A stretch of 64,000 bases of DNA from Sabellastarte sp. h YS-2021 (Eukaryota; Annelida; Polychaeta; Sabellida; Sabellidae). Positions 37,140 to 47,728 of the stretch are shown here, in pieces. Where the stretch lies: NCBI GenBank assembly GCA_964017235.1, contig OZ024931.1, forward strand, positions 97,544,221 to 97,608,220, in the 5' to 3' direction. The notes below the pieces were generated by a model, which did no database searches, had not been told where the DNA came from, and saw only the letters and a list, made by a program, of their open reading frames with translations. The position numbers were made by a program, and so were the translations under genes. The number at the start of each line of letters is the position of its first letter. Position 1 is the first letter of the stretch.

Positions 37140-37760
37140 TAAAAGACGTAGATGTAAAAAGCCCGAACCGAGGAAAACTTAAAACACACGAAAATAAGAA
37201 ATATACAGTACTTATCCTGTCAAAACAGAAATTTTACAGAATAATCCATGTTATATAATAAAAGAAATAACCAAAAATAAACCTCCAACAATACGTAAAA
37301 GCTGAGATATAAATGAAAATGTCTGTATAATTTACAGAAAGCTACCAGTTCAATGTGGCCAACGAGAAAGCAGGGCGATTGGTCAGAAGTTATCACGTGA
37401 TGACAACTTGAGGCTACGGCCAACTATAAATATCTATTTTTCTTAGACGTTGGCCATGATGCCTTGTGGCCATCCGAGAACAGCATTGAGTCCCACATGG
37501 TAAGCTATTGTAGCATAATAAAATCACACTTTTAAGAATCTCTAAAAAATCTGTCCCTACAGTACACGCGCCAAACGAAAAAGATGCTATGACGTCACGC
37601 TGTCTAGACAGGAAGGAAGTATGATGCACCCCTTGGCAAATGCACAGTGGGACTGGCCGTCCATTATTTTATATACAGGACATCTTTTTCTGGCGTTTTG
37701 CAGGAGCCGACTGGATTAGCAATTGTCCATTGGATAGGATGCATTACCGCAATGTGAGAT
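37140..37760 (-). promoter_or_regulatory. 5' terminal region of element B with CRE-like site
   Basis: Bases 37567-37630 and 37712-37752 match the 5' region of element A (2709-2773, 2866-2905), including ATGACGTCAC. Element B has about 250 extra bases between this block and its gag, and homology stops near 37755. Confidence 0.5.
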
Positions 37761-38385
37761 TGTTGAAATGTGTGAGTTTTGTACAGAAAAGTTTTCTTTA
37801 ATGGTCTTAGAATATTGCAACATGTAAGTTACATTACATTTCAATCAGTACCTACCAGAAATTTCCTTTTTGATAAAACCACCATTGCCTTGTGTTGTAT
37901 TAGTTGCTGATTGTTCTTCTTCTAACATCGGCATCTTCTTGCCCTTACTTGCCCAGTGACAAGACTGTAATTGTAAAGTTTATGTAAGATAAAATATTAA
38001 AACCACTGAATTGATATTGGTTATTATCCCCCATCAGCATAAGTCAAAGGGGAATATGTTAATAGTCAGTGTTTGTCCGTCCTTCCGTTTATCCATCCAA
38101 AATCAATGTCCTCACATCAATACCTAACCAAAAATTTCAAATTTTACCGATGACATTTCTTCTAAGATTCAGCTAACAATGTTGCAATGGCTAACTTTTT
38201 CTTCCACAATTTTCAGGACTTATGTAAGCTGTATAAAAACAAAATACAAACCATATGAGAACCAGATCAAGGATGCATCTGTGGCCAGAAAAAGGACAGC
38301 TAACATGGTTTTGAAGATAAACAGCATTTTTCATGATTAAGAAGTAATTAAGAAAATTTTACAAATTTATTCAACATTAAAAGAG
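37761..38385. other. No gene recognised
   Basis: Contains a short CTGTCC/GTCCGTCC-type word near 38075 that is common in the repeats of this window; otherwise featureless AT-rich DNA. Confidence 0.4.
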
Positions 38386-38389
38386 TAGT

Positions 38390-39340
38390 CCTTATTACCC
38401 AGTGGTGCCAAGATTTGCCCGAAATCGCTCTACCTCTTACAGTTTTCAAGATAAATGACATTTTCCATGCAATATAGCAGCTGAAATTTGGAAAAATCTA
38501 ACTTTTTCAGAGGTCCTAGAGGAGTAGTCCTTAGTACCCTGAGGTTTCAAAATTTGCCGGAAATTGCTCTACCTTTTAGAGATCTTAAGATAAACGATAT
38601 TCTCCATTTCCACCAAAATTTAAGATGGAGTCTAAATTTTTCATAGGTACTAGAGGAGTACTGCTTAGTACCCTGAGGGTCCAAAATTTACCTAAAATTG
38701 CTCTATCTCTTACAGTATTCAAGATAAATGACATTTTCCATTTCCACAAAAATTCAAGATCAGGTGGGCGAAATTTGGGAAAATTCTAAATTTTTCAGAG
38801 GGCCTAGTGGAGTAGTCCTTAGTACCCTAAGGTCCTCTTTGATAAAAACCTCTAAATTGAATACTTTTGAAGTTACAAATGAGTTACTCGTTGGCAAAAT
38901 GTCAAAGTAGCTATTACTCAGTTAGCATCATAGCTACCGCTCTGAAAATTTATTATGACACAGAACATCAAAAAGTAGATGAACAACATATTTGATAAAA
39001 CAAGCAATCAGTGCCTGTGAACGGGCTTTGTGTCAGCTGATTGTGTGTTATGAGTTTCAGTTTCAGTAGATGTGGAAGAAGAAAAGGACACAAAAGTTGT
39101 GTCCTGGACTCCTGGAAATGGTATTCAGAAGTACCAAGTTAACTGTTAAGGTGTAAAATGTAGGTGAAAAACATATTAAAACAAAATACTGTAAATACAA
39201 TAGTTTTAAAGTTACAATTGATTTACTCAACAGTGAAAACCTTTAAGTAGCTATTGCACACCTATGCAATGAGCTGCAGGTCTGGAATTTTACTATGTTA
39301 TAGCTGACGCAAAAGTAGGTGAATAACATATTTAAACCCA
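38390..39340. repeat. Two diverged tandem families (about 133-140 bp)
   Basis: Bases 38390-38830 have about four copies of a unit with GGAGTAGTCCTTAGTACCCT, AATTGCTCTACCTTTTAGAG and AAGATAAA. Bases 38860-39340 have two degenerate units (AAAGTAGCTATTACTC; AAAAGTAG(A/G)TGAA) related to the 143-bp array at 57230-58190 and, more distantly, to the 133-bp arrays. Confidence 0.6.
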
Positions 39341-39668
39341 ATAGTTTGCTATAAAACCTGACTCGACTTTCAAATATATCTTGTGATTTGATTGTATTTT
39401 GATTTTAATGCAGCAGAAACAAGAAGAAGAACCATTGCTATTTTGATGATATATAATATGTATGTGTAGTAAAATTGTTTTTAAAATATTTCGAGAAGAT
39501 AAACACTTGCTGGCAACCTACATTTCACTCGAATTTTATTGAAAGTTGTTTTATGTGATTATTTAAATTAATTTACAGGCATGACATTATACCATTTTAA
39601 AGACAATTTATTACAGTTTCTGTTGCTTTTTAGTTGAAGAAAATCCATAGACTAGTTTCAGAGATCTA

Positions 39669-40046
39669 TCTGCTTCTGTGGCCTAGTGGGTAACACACTC
39701 ACCTAGGAACACAGAGGACGTGGGGTCAATCCCAGGTACAGATACATAGTGGCTCAGATGACCACTTAAAATGGCAGTGCTCTGTCACTGGGTCACCCTT
39801 GAGCCTCTGTCTTTTAGTTAGGGGAACGTTAGTAATTGAGAGTTGGACTGTACTTGTACAATCGGATGATCAAGTGCTTTGAGTCCTGTAGTAAATGGAG
39901 ATATTGAGTGTAAATACAAATACAAAAAAAAAATACAAAAAGAGATACAGTAATTTTTGTACTTGTACAATCGGATGGGTCATATAGCACTTTGAGTCCT
40001 GTAGTACATGGAGATATTGAGTATAAATACAAATACAAACAAGCAC
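39669..40046 (+). mobile_element. tRNA-derived SINE with duplicated tail
   Basis: TGGCCTAGTGGGTAAC (box A-like, near 39678) and GGGGTCAATCCC (box B-like, near 39721) lie at tRNA spacing. The body continues to a segment (CTTGTACAATCGGATG...CTTTGAGTCCTGTAGTA...ATACAAATACAAA) that is present twice, at about 39853-39930 and 39962-40042. This second SINE family differs from the 30.5-31.2 kb copies. Confidence 0.7.
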
Positions 40047-40055
40047 TTGGAGAGC

Positions 40056-40783
40056 GCCGACCTCCGCCAAGGGAGCTCAATTCCTGGACTATCATCAAAA
40101 TCCACCCTAAAATTATCTGGTTCTAACTTCCTTTAAAAAAAGCCTGGATCCAGATGATCCAGACAATGATCCAGATCACTCTTGAAATCTAATCACTTGT
40201 TCCTTGTCCCATTTAGAACATTTCCTGAAAATTTCATCAAAACCCATCCATAACTTTTGGAGTTATCTGTCTTTAAAAATTACATTTCATGGATCCAGAA
40301 GATCCAGATAGTGACGCGGATCACTCCCAAAATTTAATCATTTCTTCCTTTTACCTTTCCAGACATATCGTGAAAATTTCATCAAAATCTGTCCATAAGT
40401 TTTTGAGTTAGCTTGTTCACAAACGCATCTGGCAGCCTGGATCCAGATGATCCAGACAGAGATCCAGATCACTCCCAAAATCTAATCACTTGTTCCTGGT
40501 CCCATTTAGGACATTTCCTGAAAATTTCATGAAAATCCATCCATAACTTTTTGAGTTATCTGTCTTTAAAAATTACATGTCATGGATCCAGAAGATCCAG
40601 ATAGTGATCCGGATCACTCCCAAAATGTAATTATTTCTTCCTTTAACCTTTTCAGACATATCCTGAAAATTTCATCAAAATCCGTCTGTAAGTTTTTGAG
40701 TTATCTTGTTCACAAACAAAGAAACAAACAGACGGACAGACAAACCCAGGCGAAAACATAACCCTCTTGGCAGAAGTAAAAAA
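40056..40783. mobile_element. MITE-like element with CCTCCGCCAAGG inverted ends and internal repeats
   Basis: The left end is ACCTCCGCCAAGGGAG (near 40060) and the right end ATAACCCTCTTGGCAGAAGT (40759-40778), imperfect inverted repeats. The interior has about four repeats of GATCCAGATGATCCAGA...TCACTCCCAAAAT...CATTTCCTGAAAATTTCAT...TTTTTGAGTTATCT (about 145 bp) and ends in AAACAGACGGACAGACAAAC. Similar dispersed repeats occur in many animal genomes (general knowledge). No coding capacity. Confidence 0.65.
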
Positions 40784-40812
40784 AATACAAAAAGAGATAC
40801 AGTAATTTTTGT

Positions 40813-41540
40813 TATAAATCCCTCATAAATATTTTGATTGCCACAGCTTGCAATTCTCAGGGTCAGTTTCTGGAGTTAAAAATTGAAGTATTTCCGAGAT
40901 ATAGCATGTCTTCATTAGAAACAACACTGCAAGTGGGTGGGCCTATGGAAAGGTCCATAATGTCAAAACTGGAGAACATCCAATGTCACTCATCCAATAA
41001 AAGGTCTTTTTGCACAAAATATTTAACATGTGATTTCTTACGAAAAGGTCACAAAGTTCAGGTAGGTATGTACGTCAAAAATAGAAATTCATTAAAAAAT
41101 CTTTTTTTTAAATAGTGGAGGAATGACAAAGAAATTGAAAGGTTATCAAGAAAAAATTATTCGAAATGCATCTGAAAATGGCAAGTAATGACCACTGCAA
41201 ATGACAATTTGCAAGTAACGGTCCCCCCAAAAACGCGATGTAACCTTTTGAGTTGGCGCATGCGCACAACTCAAGAGAAAAATCAAAAGACTTGAAGTTT
41301 AAAGGAAGGAAAAAAGAAAATGGTTGTTGTTGGTAATTTCCTCACACAGAAATAATCATCACAGAAACACATTTATAAAGTTATTGTGATATTAAACAGT
41401 GTAAAACAGATATTGCAAAGTTAAGTGTTTAATTTTTCCCAAGGTATTTATCAAGCTGAATGCTCAGATTCCTTTACAAATAAGGCAAAATACACATAAA
41501 AAGTTTTTAATCTGTATCATGTACTAATACACATTTGGAA
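40813..41540. other. No gene recognised
   Basis: An open frame at 40834-41115 (93 residues) has no domain and I do not support it as a gene. A polyA-like word follows at about 41100. Confidence 0.4.
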
Positions 41541-42965
41541 ATTTTAATAGTAATTTAAATCTTTATCAGAAATACTTACCATTTCCTAACATTTCCTGCA
41601 GAGATGTGAATTTGAGGTTATATAACAACCTTATCCTGCCAACTGGTCACATGGTCACATTTTTTACTTTATTATTTTTGTTCCAATGAAAAGAATGACT
41701 TGCGGGGAGGCAAGAAGGAATCCATGTGTTAGGAATAGGCAAGTTTTTCTAATAAAAATTTAAATTGCCATTAAATTTTCCAGTTTTATGGTGAAATACC
41801 ATTTCCTAACAATAGCTGAATTCAGCCTTGTAGTAATGAGGGAACTTATTTTAAAGAGCCACTACCTAGCCCACGACTAAACATCATGACAACTTTAAAA
41901 TGAAATTTACATGCATTCAAGAGCATATAGCCTTCCAACATTCACAACATACCATATAAAATTCCTAAATGGCAGTACAAATGTTATAGTAAATATGTGA
42001 AATCAGTAAATACGCGTCATTACAGAAAGTTTCAGTAAATAGTACTAAATAAATGTATTTACTGGTATTTTGGTCCAGTCAATACGAGTATTTAATAAAA
42101 TCACCATGAAGACATTTCATCTTTAATAGTTGGGTGTTATCTATGTCTCCATATGAACAGTTATTTAAAACTTTAAATCCCTTTGTCATATTCAAAGTTT
42201 GATACTTGTTTACAATCCAGCACTGGGATAACTATTTTACTTTGTAATCTCCAAAGCAGTTGCATGTGATATGTGATACATACTTGTAATATTTTTTTTT
42301 GTTTAAAATAAATTGGAATGTAAATTTGGAAAATTTAATAATAATTTAAATTTTTATTAGAAATACTTACAATTTCCTAAATGATGCGTATTTACTGATT
42401 TCACATATTTACTATAACATTTGTACTGCCATTTTGGAATTTTATATGGTATGTTGTGAATGTTGGAAGGCTATATGCTCTTGAATGCATGTAAATTTCA
42501 TTTTAAAGTTGTCACGATGTTTAGTCGTGGGCTAGGTAGTGGTTCTTTAAAATAAGTTTCCTCATTACTACACTCCCAAAATGTAATCATTTCTTCCTTG
42601 GTTACAGTAATCAGTCCTCCCACCAAATAGGTCACATGACCACATTGTTTACTTCATTATATTTGTTGCAAGTAAAAGAATGACTTGCGGGGAGGAGGGA
42701 GGGAAATCCATTTGCTAGGAAATGGTAAGTATTTCTTATAAAAATTTTAATTACTATTAAATTTTCCAATTTTATAGCGAAATACCCTTACCATTTCCTA
42801 ACTGTAGCTGAATCCAGCCTTGTAGGATGGAGGGAATTCTTTTAAGAAAACCACTACCTAACCTACAACTAAACATCATGAGAACTTCTCAATGGAATTT
42901 ACATGCACTAATGAACATATAAACTTCCAACATTCACAACATACAACGCCTAAAAAATGGCAGTA
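41541..42965. repeat. Cluster of DIRS-type terminal-repeat copies and nested inverted repeats
   Basis: Three segments (41570-41815, 42330-42385, 42580-42800) carry AATACTTACCATTTCCTAAC and/or GGAAATGGTAAGTATTT, with GGTCACATG(A/G)(C/T)CAC and ACTTGCGGGGAGG between them. The same blocks form the ends of DIRS copy C (53290-53500 and 59880-60105). Separately, 41862-42018 and 42385-42551 are about 160-bp inverted repeats around an older repeat (42020-42384) that is similar to 30400-30920. The cluster probably marks the 3' end of DIRS copy B plus one or two further fragments. Confidence 0.5.
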
Positions 42966-43115
42966 TGTAGTTGTAGTTCTCACAAATGCTGACACTGTTG
43001 GTGCTGCAATTGGATGTCATAAATAGATAATCCATCTACATTGTAACATCCAACCCCAAGACAAGGTTAAACCAACCTGAAAGTGTCATCAGCATAATGC
43101 CTAAACCTTTCCAAG

Positions 43116-44117
43116 TGTTACATATATTGGACACTATATTAGTACATTGTATATTACATATATTAGGCACTATATTAGTGCATTGTTTATTTTAAGCTTT
43201 ATGTTTATACATTGTCATAAAAGATAATTGTGTTGTTGGTTCTTTTTGTGTGTTGACATTTAAAGTAAGGGAGTTATTGACTTTTGTGTTTTAGTGTTTA
43301 TTGATCTGTTCACAGACTGGGGGAAATCCCCCCCTCAGTGGTTATGATAGATTTGAGGAAACCCAATTGCCAGTAGTTTCTAGAACTTCCTCCTTTGGCC
43401 TAGATGGCTCAAGCTTTTCTGAGTTGGTTCTGTACAGTTCCAGAGCAATCTGTGAATGTATATAAGGAATGTACATCTGACTACAAAAAAACTTTGTATT
43501 CGCTGGCTATAAGGAGAGCTATTGTGTTTTGGAATATAATATATGCTTATATTACTGTGAACTTTTACTGGAGTGAACTAGATACATTGTCTGGACAGAT
43601 TTATTGCACTTTGGATATTTTTGGATATTGTACAGTTATATAACAGAGAGTGGATTTACTGCATTTTGGACATTGTCCATATCTTGGAGAAGACAGTACA
43701 ATTGTGTTAACTCTCTAAAAACCTCCAGACAGACCTTCTGTGTGACTGGATATATAAAGGATAGCAGGACAAGCACCTTTTGTGTTGTTGAGTGTGAGAC
43801 AGGTCACAAGATATAGATATCCGTGTGTGAGTGAACATTGGACAGATCACAGGACATTGGATAGACCACAGAATATACTACAGGACTGATTACGGAACAG
43901 ATTGCTGGATACGGCGGATAAACTTAACTCTTAATCTCAGTGGTCAGGTCAGCTAGATCTTGTTATTGTATTAGTGTGTTTGGTTAAGAGCATACCATTT
44001 GACTGTAATCATTATTGTTGACTATTAAATAAATTTGTTAAGTTTAACTTTTTGCTTTTTCTGTTACAACTTAAAGACAACCGGTAATTGCTACCGTGCT
44101 TGCCCGTGACCGTAACA
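43116..44117 (+). repeat. 5' long terminal repeat
   Basis: 1002 bases. The first 70 contain a direct doubling of a roughly 35-base unit (TACATATATTGGACACTATA / TACATATATTAGGCACTATA). A TATA-like box, TATATAAAGG, is at 43751-43760 and a polyadenylation signal, AATAAA, at 44028-44033, placing U3-R-U5 in the usual order with transcription starting near 43780 (inference). Confidence 0.97.
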
Positions 44118-44124
44118 GGAAAAT

Positions 44125-44142
44125 TGGGGGCTCGTCCGGGAT
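44125..44142 (+). promoter_or_regulatory. Primer binding site, tRNA-Pro type
   Basis: TGGGGGCTCGTCCGGGAT begins 7 bases after the LTR. It is the 18-base complement expected for the 3' end of tRNA-Pro (including TGG for CCA), the primer site also known from gammaretroviruses. Confidence 0.9.
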
Positions 44143-44228
44143 CCAACCATTTGATTACAACTATTTGATCAACCGTTCAATTAACATTTTGAAAATCCAT
44201 TTGATTTAGTAATTGGTTACAGTCAACA

Positions 44229-47200
44229 GTGCTCAAAATGGCTAGTGCTAAAGAGTTTGTACAGTCACCATCTATGGAAGTTCTAGAAACTTTTAAAAAA
44301 GATATGTTAATGCAGATAGCACAAGAGTTACAGTTAGAGGTGAAAAGGTCAACACGTAAACATGAACTTAAAAGGCTTATTGTTGAACAGTTAGTTGATG
44401 AAGATGTTTTACCTGATAGTTGTTTAGAAGTGTATAAGCCTCTACCAATGGAACCTTCTGGGCAATACGAGATCAGGCGATTAGAAATTGAGAGAGAGCT
44501 AAAACTCAGAGAATTTGAGGCTAGAGAAAGAGAGCTTGAAGCTCAACAACGAAAAGAAGAGCTTGAAGCTCAACAACGAAAAGAAGAGCTTGAAGCTCAA
44601 CAGCGAGAAAAGGAACTTGAGCTTAAACATGAAAGAGAAATGAGAGCTTTAGAACTCAATGCCCGTAGAATTGCCCATGAAGAGTCTATTGCTACCAAAT
44701 TTGATTTGGGTAAAAATGTGCGACTGGTACCACCTTTTAATGAGTCAGAGGTCGATAAGTACTTTCAACACTTTGAAAGAGTAGCTCAAAATTTGAAATG
44801 GCCTATAGACCAGTGGCCTTTATTGCTGCAAAGTGTTTTGAGGGGAAAGGCCCAGGAGGCATACACGGCTTTGCCAATTTCCGAATGTGTGGACTATAAC
44901 TCTGTCAAAAATGCTATTTTGAAAGCATATGAGTTGGTACCAGAAGCATATCGTCAAAAATTCAGAAATTATCGTAAACAAGAAAGTCAAACTCATGTTG
45001 AATTTGCCCATGAGAAAGAAGTGTACTTTGACAGATGGTGTAATTCTAGGGAAGTAGGTACAGACTTTGAAAAACTTAGGCAAGTTATTTTGATTGAAGA
45101 GTTCAAAAGGTGTGTTCGTGATGACATTAAAACCTATCTAGATGAACAGAAAGTTGAAAATTTGGCAAAAGCAGCAGCTTATGCTGATGATTATGCGCTA
45201 ACTCACAAGTCCACTTTCAACAAGAATAAGTCCTTTGGTCCTGCTAAAAAGTCGTATCCAGAAATAGGAAAGAAATCTGAAAATGTAGCTCCAGAAAAGA
45301 GTTCAGATAAGGGTCAAACCTCAAATCAGACTATGAGTAAGGATAGGAAACCCAGATCCTTTGCTCCTGTTTGCCACTATTGTAAGAAACCTGGGCATGT
45401 TATGTCTGACTGTTGGCTCTTAAAGAAGAGAAGAGAAAAGGAGGCAACGCCCAACGCCTTTGTGTCTAGCAAGTCTAACTGGCGTTCAAATCCCAATAGA
45501 GCAGAGTCTAGTATTGGTTTAGACAAGTCTGAGATTATTAGGGAAGAGTTCAAACCTTTTGTGTCTGAGGGTTTTGTATCCTTGGAAAGTAGTTCCAGTC
45601 AGGTCCCCATTAAGATATTAAGAGACACTGGAGCTACTCAGTCCTTACTTTTAGAAGGTGTATTGCCATTGAGTGTAAGCACATCTACTGGTGAGAGTGT
45701 CATTGCTCAAGGTATTGAAGGAGGCTGTGTGAACGTTCCCTTGCATAAGGTCAAGTTAGTATCAGACTTAGTTACTGGTTCTGTTGTTGTGGGTACCAGG
45801 CCCACTTTACCCATTAAAGGGGTATCTTTGTTGTTGGGAAATGGTCTTGCAGGTGGAAAGGTAGTTGCTGATCCTAAGGTTACTTCTAAGCCGATCACTT
45901 TGGTTAGCACTGAGAAATTAGAAGAGGTTATTCCTGGTATTTTTCCCTCCTGTGCTGTGACTCGAGCTATGGCCAAAAAGGCCCAAGAAGAACCAAAAGA
46001 TTGTAAACAATCTACAGATGTCTTAGTTGATTTGTCAGATACATTCTTGAACAACTATGACCATGATGTGCAGAATTTTAGTGATACTAATCCCAAGGAT
46101 AGGGTAGATTCTGAAAAACAAGACCCAATTGACTGCAAAGATGTATCGCTTTCAAAATCAAAATTGATTTCAGAGCAGGAAAATGACCCTGAATTAGCTC
46201 CTTTATTCAAGTTGGTCTTGCCACCAGTAGAGCTAGATAAGGTCCCTGTAGGCTATTATGTCAGAAATGGTGTGCTTATGCGAAAGTGGAGGCCACCAAA
46301 TATCCCTGCATCTGAAGAATGGTCAGTAGTACACCAAATTGTTGTACCAAAAGTGTACCAAAGTGAGATATTAAAATTGGCTCATGAATCTCCAATGGGT
46401 GGCCATTTAGGCATCAACAAAACTTACAACAAGATAACCAAACATTTCTATTGGCCTCAAATTCGGCACTATGTGGCAGAATTTTGCAAGACTTGTCACA
46501 TTTGTCAAATGGTAGGAAAGCCAAACCAAAAAATTCCTGTAGCTCCTCTCAAACCCATTCCAGCATTTGAGGAACCATTTACCAAAGTGATAATTGACTG
46601 TGTAGGTCCCTTACCAAAAACTAAATCCAGAAACCAATATCTTTTGACCATTATGTGCGCCTCAACCAGATTTCCCGAAGCCATACCATTGACCAACATA
46701 ACAGCTCCCAAAATCTCAAAAGCTCTGGTTAATTTCTTTACTCTAGTTGGCTTACCAAAAGAAATCCAGTCAGATCAAGGGTCAAATTTTATGTCAGGAC
46801 TATTTCAACAGGTTGTATTTCAGTTAGATGCCAAACAGATCAAATCTAGTGCTTATCACCCAGAATCCCAAGGTGCACTTGAAAGGTTCCATTCCACTTT
46901 GAAGAATATGATTAGGACATATTGTTTAGACAATGAAAAAGATTGGGATGAAGGCATCAGCTTATTATTGTTTGCAGTTAGAGAGTCTGTTCAAGAGTCT
47001 TTAGGCTTTAGTCCCTTCGAGTTGGTCTTTGGCCATTCAGTCCGTGGTCCTCTCAGGCTGTTGAAGGAAAACTGGTTATCTGAGAACACTGAGAGCCTAA
47101 ATCTGTTAGATTATGTCTCAAGGTTCAGAAATAATTTAAAGAAGGCTTGTGAGCTGGCGCAACAAAATTTGAAAACTTCTCAGTCAAAAATGAAAATGCC

Positions 47201-47426
47201 TTATGATAGGAAATTACAGAATCGTGTCTTCAATCCTGGAGGCAAAGCTTCAGTGTCATCACCTGGCCAAATGAATAAACTGCAGGCCAGAGAGCTAGGG
47301 TCATACCCAGTAGCAAAGAGAGTAGAAACTCTCCAAAGGACAATTAAAAACTGTGATAACAGACATTTCAACCAAATGTATGAAATTACTATGGTAAAGC
47401 CATACTTCGAAAGAGGTATAACATAG
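44229..47426 (+). CDS. Gag-protease-integrase polyprotein of LTR retrotransposon
   Basis: 1065 residues, uninterrupted. Order: a SAP-like helical N-terminus (about 17-61); a charged coiled coil with tandem LEAQQRKEE repeats (about 85-147); a capsid region (about 165-325) with the SCAN-like word AYELVPEAYRQKF; and a CX2CX4HX4C zinc knuckle (C382, C385, H390, C395). Next come an aspartic protease core DTG (466-468), a variable linker, and integrase with H2C2 zinc domain (H719, H726, C756, C759) and catalytic D790, D849 and E885 with exact DX35E spacing. A degenerate GPY/F-like C-terminal segment ends the protein. RT (YxDD) and RNase H are absent both between protease and integrase and after integrase. 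In Gmr1-like elements integrase precedes RT, so the missing part would have followed the present stop. The first ATG (44229) is used; ATG 44238 is also possible. Confidence 0.95.
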   Translation: MLKMASAKEFVQSPSMEVLETFKKDMLMQIAQELQLEVKRSTRKHELKRLIVEQLVDEDVLPDSCLEVYKPLPMEPSGQYEIRRLEIERELKLREFEARERELEAQQRKEELEAQQRKEELEAQQREKELELKHEREMRALELNARRIAHEESIATKFDLGKNVRLVPPFNESEVDKYFQHFERVAQNLKWPIDQWPLLLQSVLRGKAQEAYTALPISECVDYNSVKNAILKAYELVPEAYRQKFRNYRKQESQTHVEFAHEKEVYFDRWCNSREVGTDFEKLRQVILIEEFKRCVRDDIKTYLDEQKVENLAKAAAYADDYALTHKSTFNKNKSFGPAKKSYPEIGKKSENVAPEKSSDKGQTSNQTMSKDRKPRSFAPVCHYCKKPGHVMSDCWLLKKRREKEATPNAFVSSKSNWRSNPNRAESSIGLDKSEIIREEFKPFVSEGFVSLESSSSQVPIKILRDTGATQSLLLEGVLPLSVSTSTGESVIAQGIEGGCVNVPLHKVKLVSDLVTGSVVVGTRPTLPIKGVSLLLGNGLAGGKVVADPKVTSKPITLVSTEKLEEVIPGIFPSCAVTRAMAKKAQEEPKDCKQSTDVLVDLSDTFLNNYDHDVQNFSDTNPKDRVDSEKQDPIDCKDVSLSKSKLISEQENDPELAPLFKLVLPPVELDKVPVGYYVRNGVLMRKWRPPNIPASEEWSVVHQIVVPKVYQSEILKLAHESPMGGHLGINKTYNKITKHFYWPQIRHYVAEFCKTCHICQMVGKPNQKIPVAPLKPIPAFEEPFTKVIIDCVGPLPKTKSRNQYLLTIMCASTRFPEAIPLTNITAPKISKALVNFFTLVGLPKEIQSDQGSNFMSGLFQQVVFQLDAKQIKSSAYHPESQGALERFHSTLKNMIRTYCLDNEKDWDEGISLLLFAVRESVQESLGFSPFELVFGHSVRGPLRLLKENWLSENTESLNLLDYVSRFRNNLKKACELAQQNLKTSQSKMKMPYDRKLQNRVFNPGGKASVSSPGQMNKLQARELGSYPVAKRVETLQRTIKNCDNRHFNQMYEITMVKPYFERGIT

Positions 47427-47717
47427 CTTATGATGGCTATTAATAAAAACACTGTTAAAGATAGGAATTCAGTGTATAAACAGGACTTTGAAAAAGTAAC
47501 ATATGGCGTCTGCATGGATACGCCCTGTCCAGAAGCTGTATTTAAAGTGTAATTTATATACCTGTAATTAGTAAGTTTATAAAGGTTATACATGGTACTA
47601 ATTTTACTTTTGTATTTAGACAAAAATGTTTTGTAAAATGTTATTACCTGTGTTTGTATACATCATGAAAATCTCTTGTAAAATTTTGTAATCCCTTGGT
47701 TTCCAAAATTTTTCTTT

Positions 47718-47728
47718 AAGGGGGGAGG
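47718..47728 (+). promoter_or_regulatory. Polypurine tract
   Basis: AAGGGGGGAGG lies immediately upstream of the 3' LTR, the usual position for the plus-strand primer. Confidence 0.9.

Noticed and set aside
43404-43816. 79- and 70-residue open frames inside the LTR, repeated exactly at 48017-48429
   Set aside because: They are exact duplicates because they lie in the two LTRs. They have no recognisable domain and the second overlaps the predicted promoter; they are likely chance frames.
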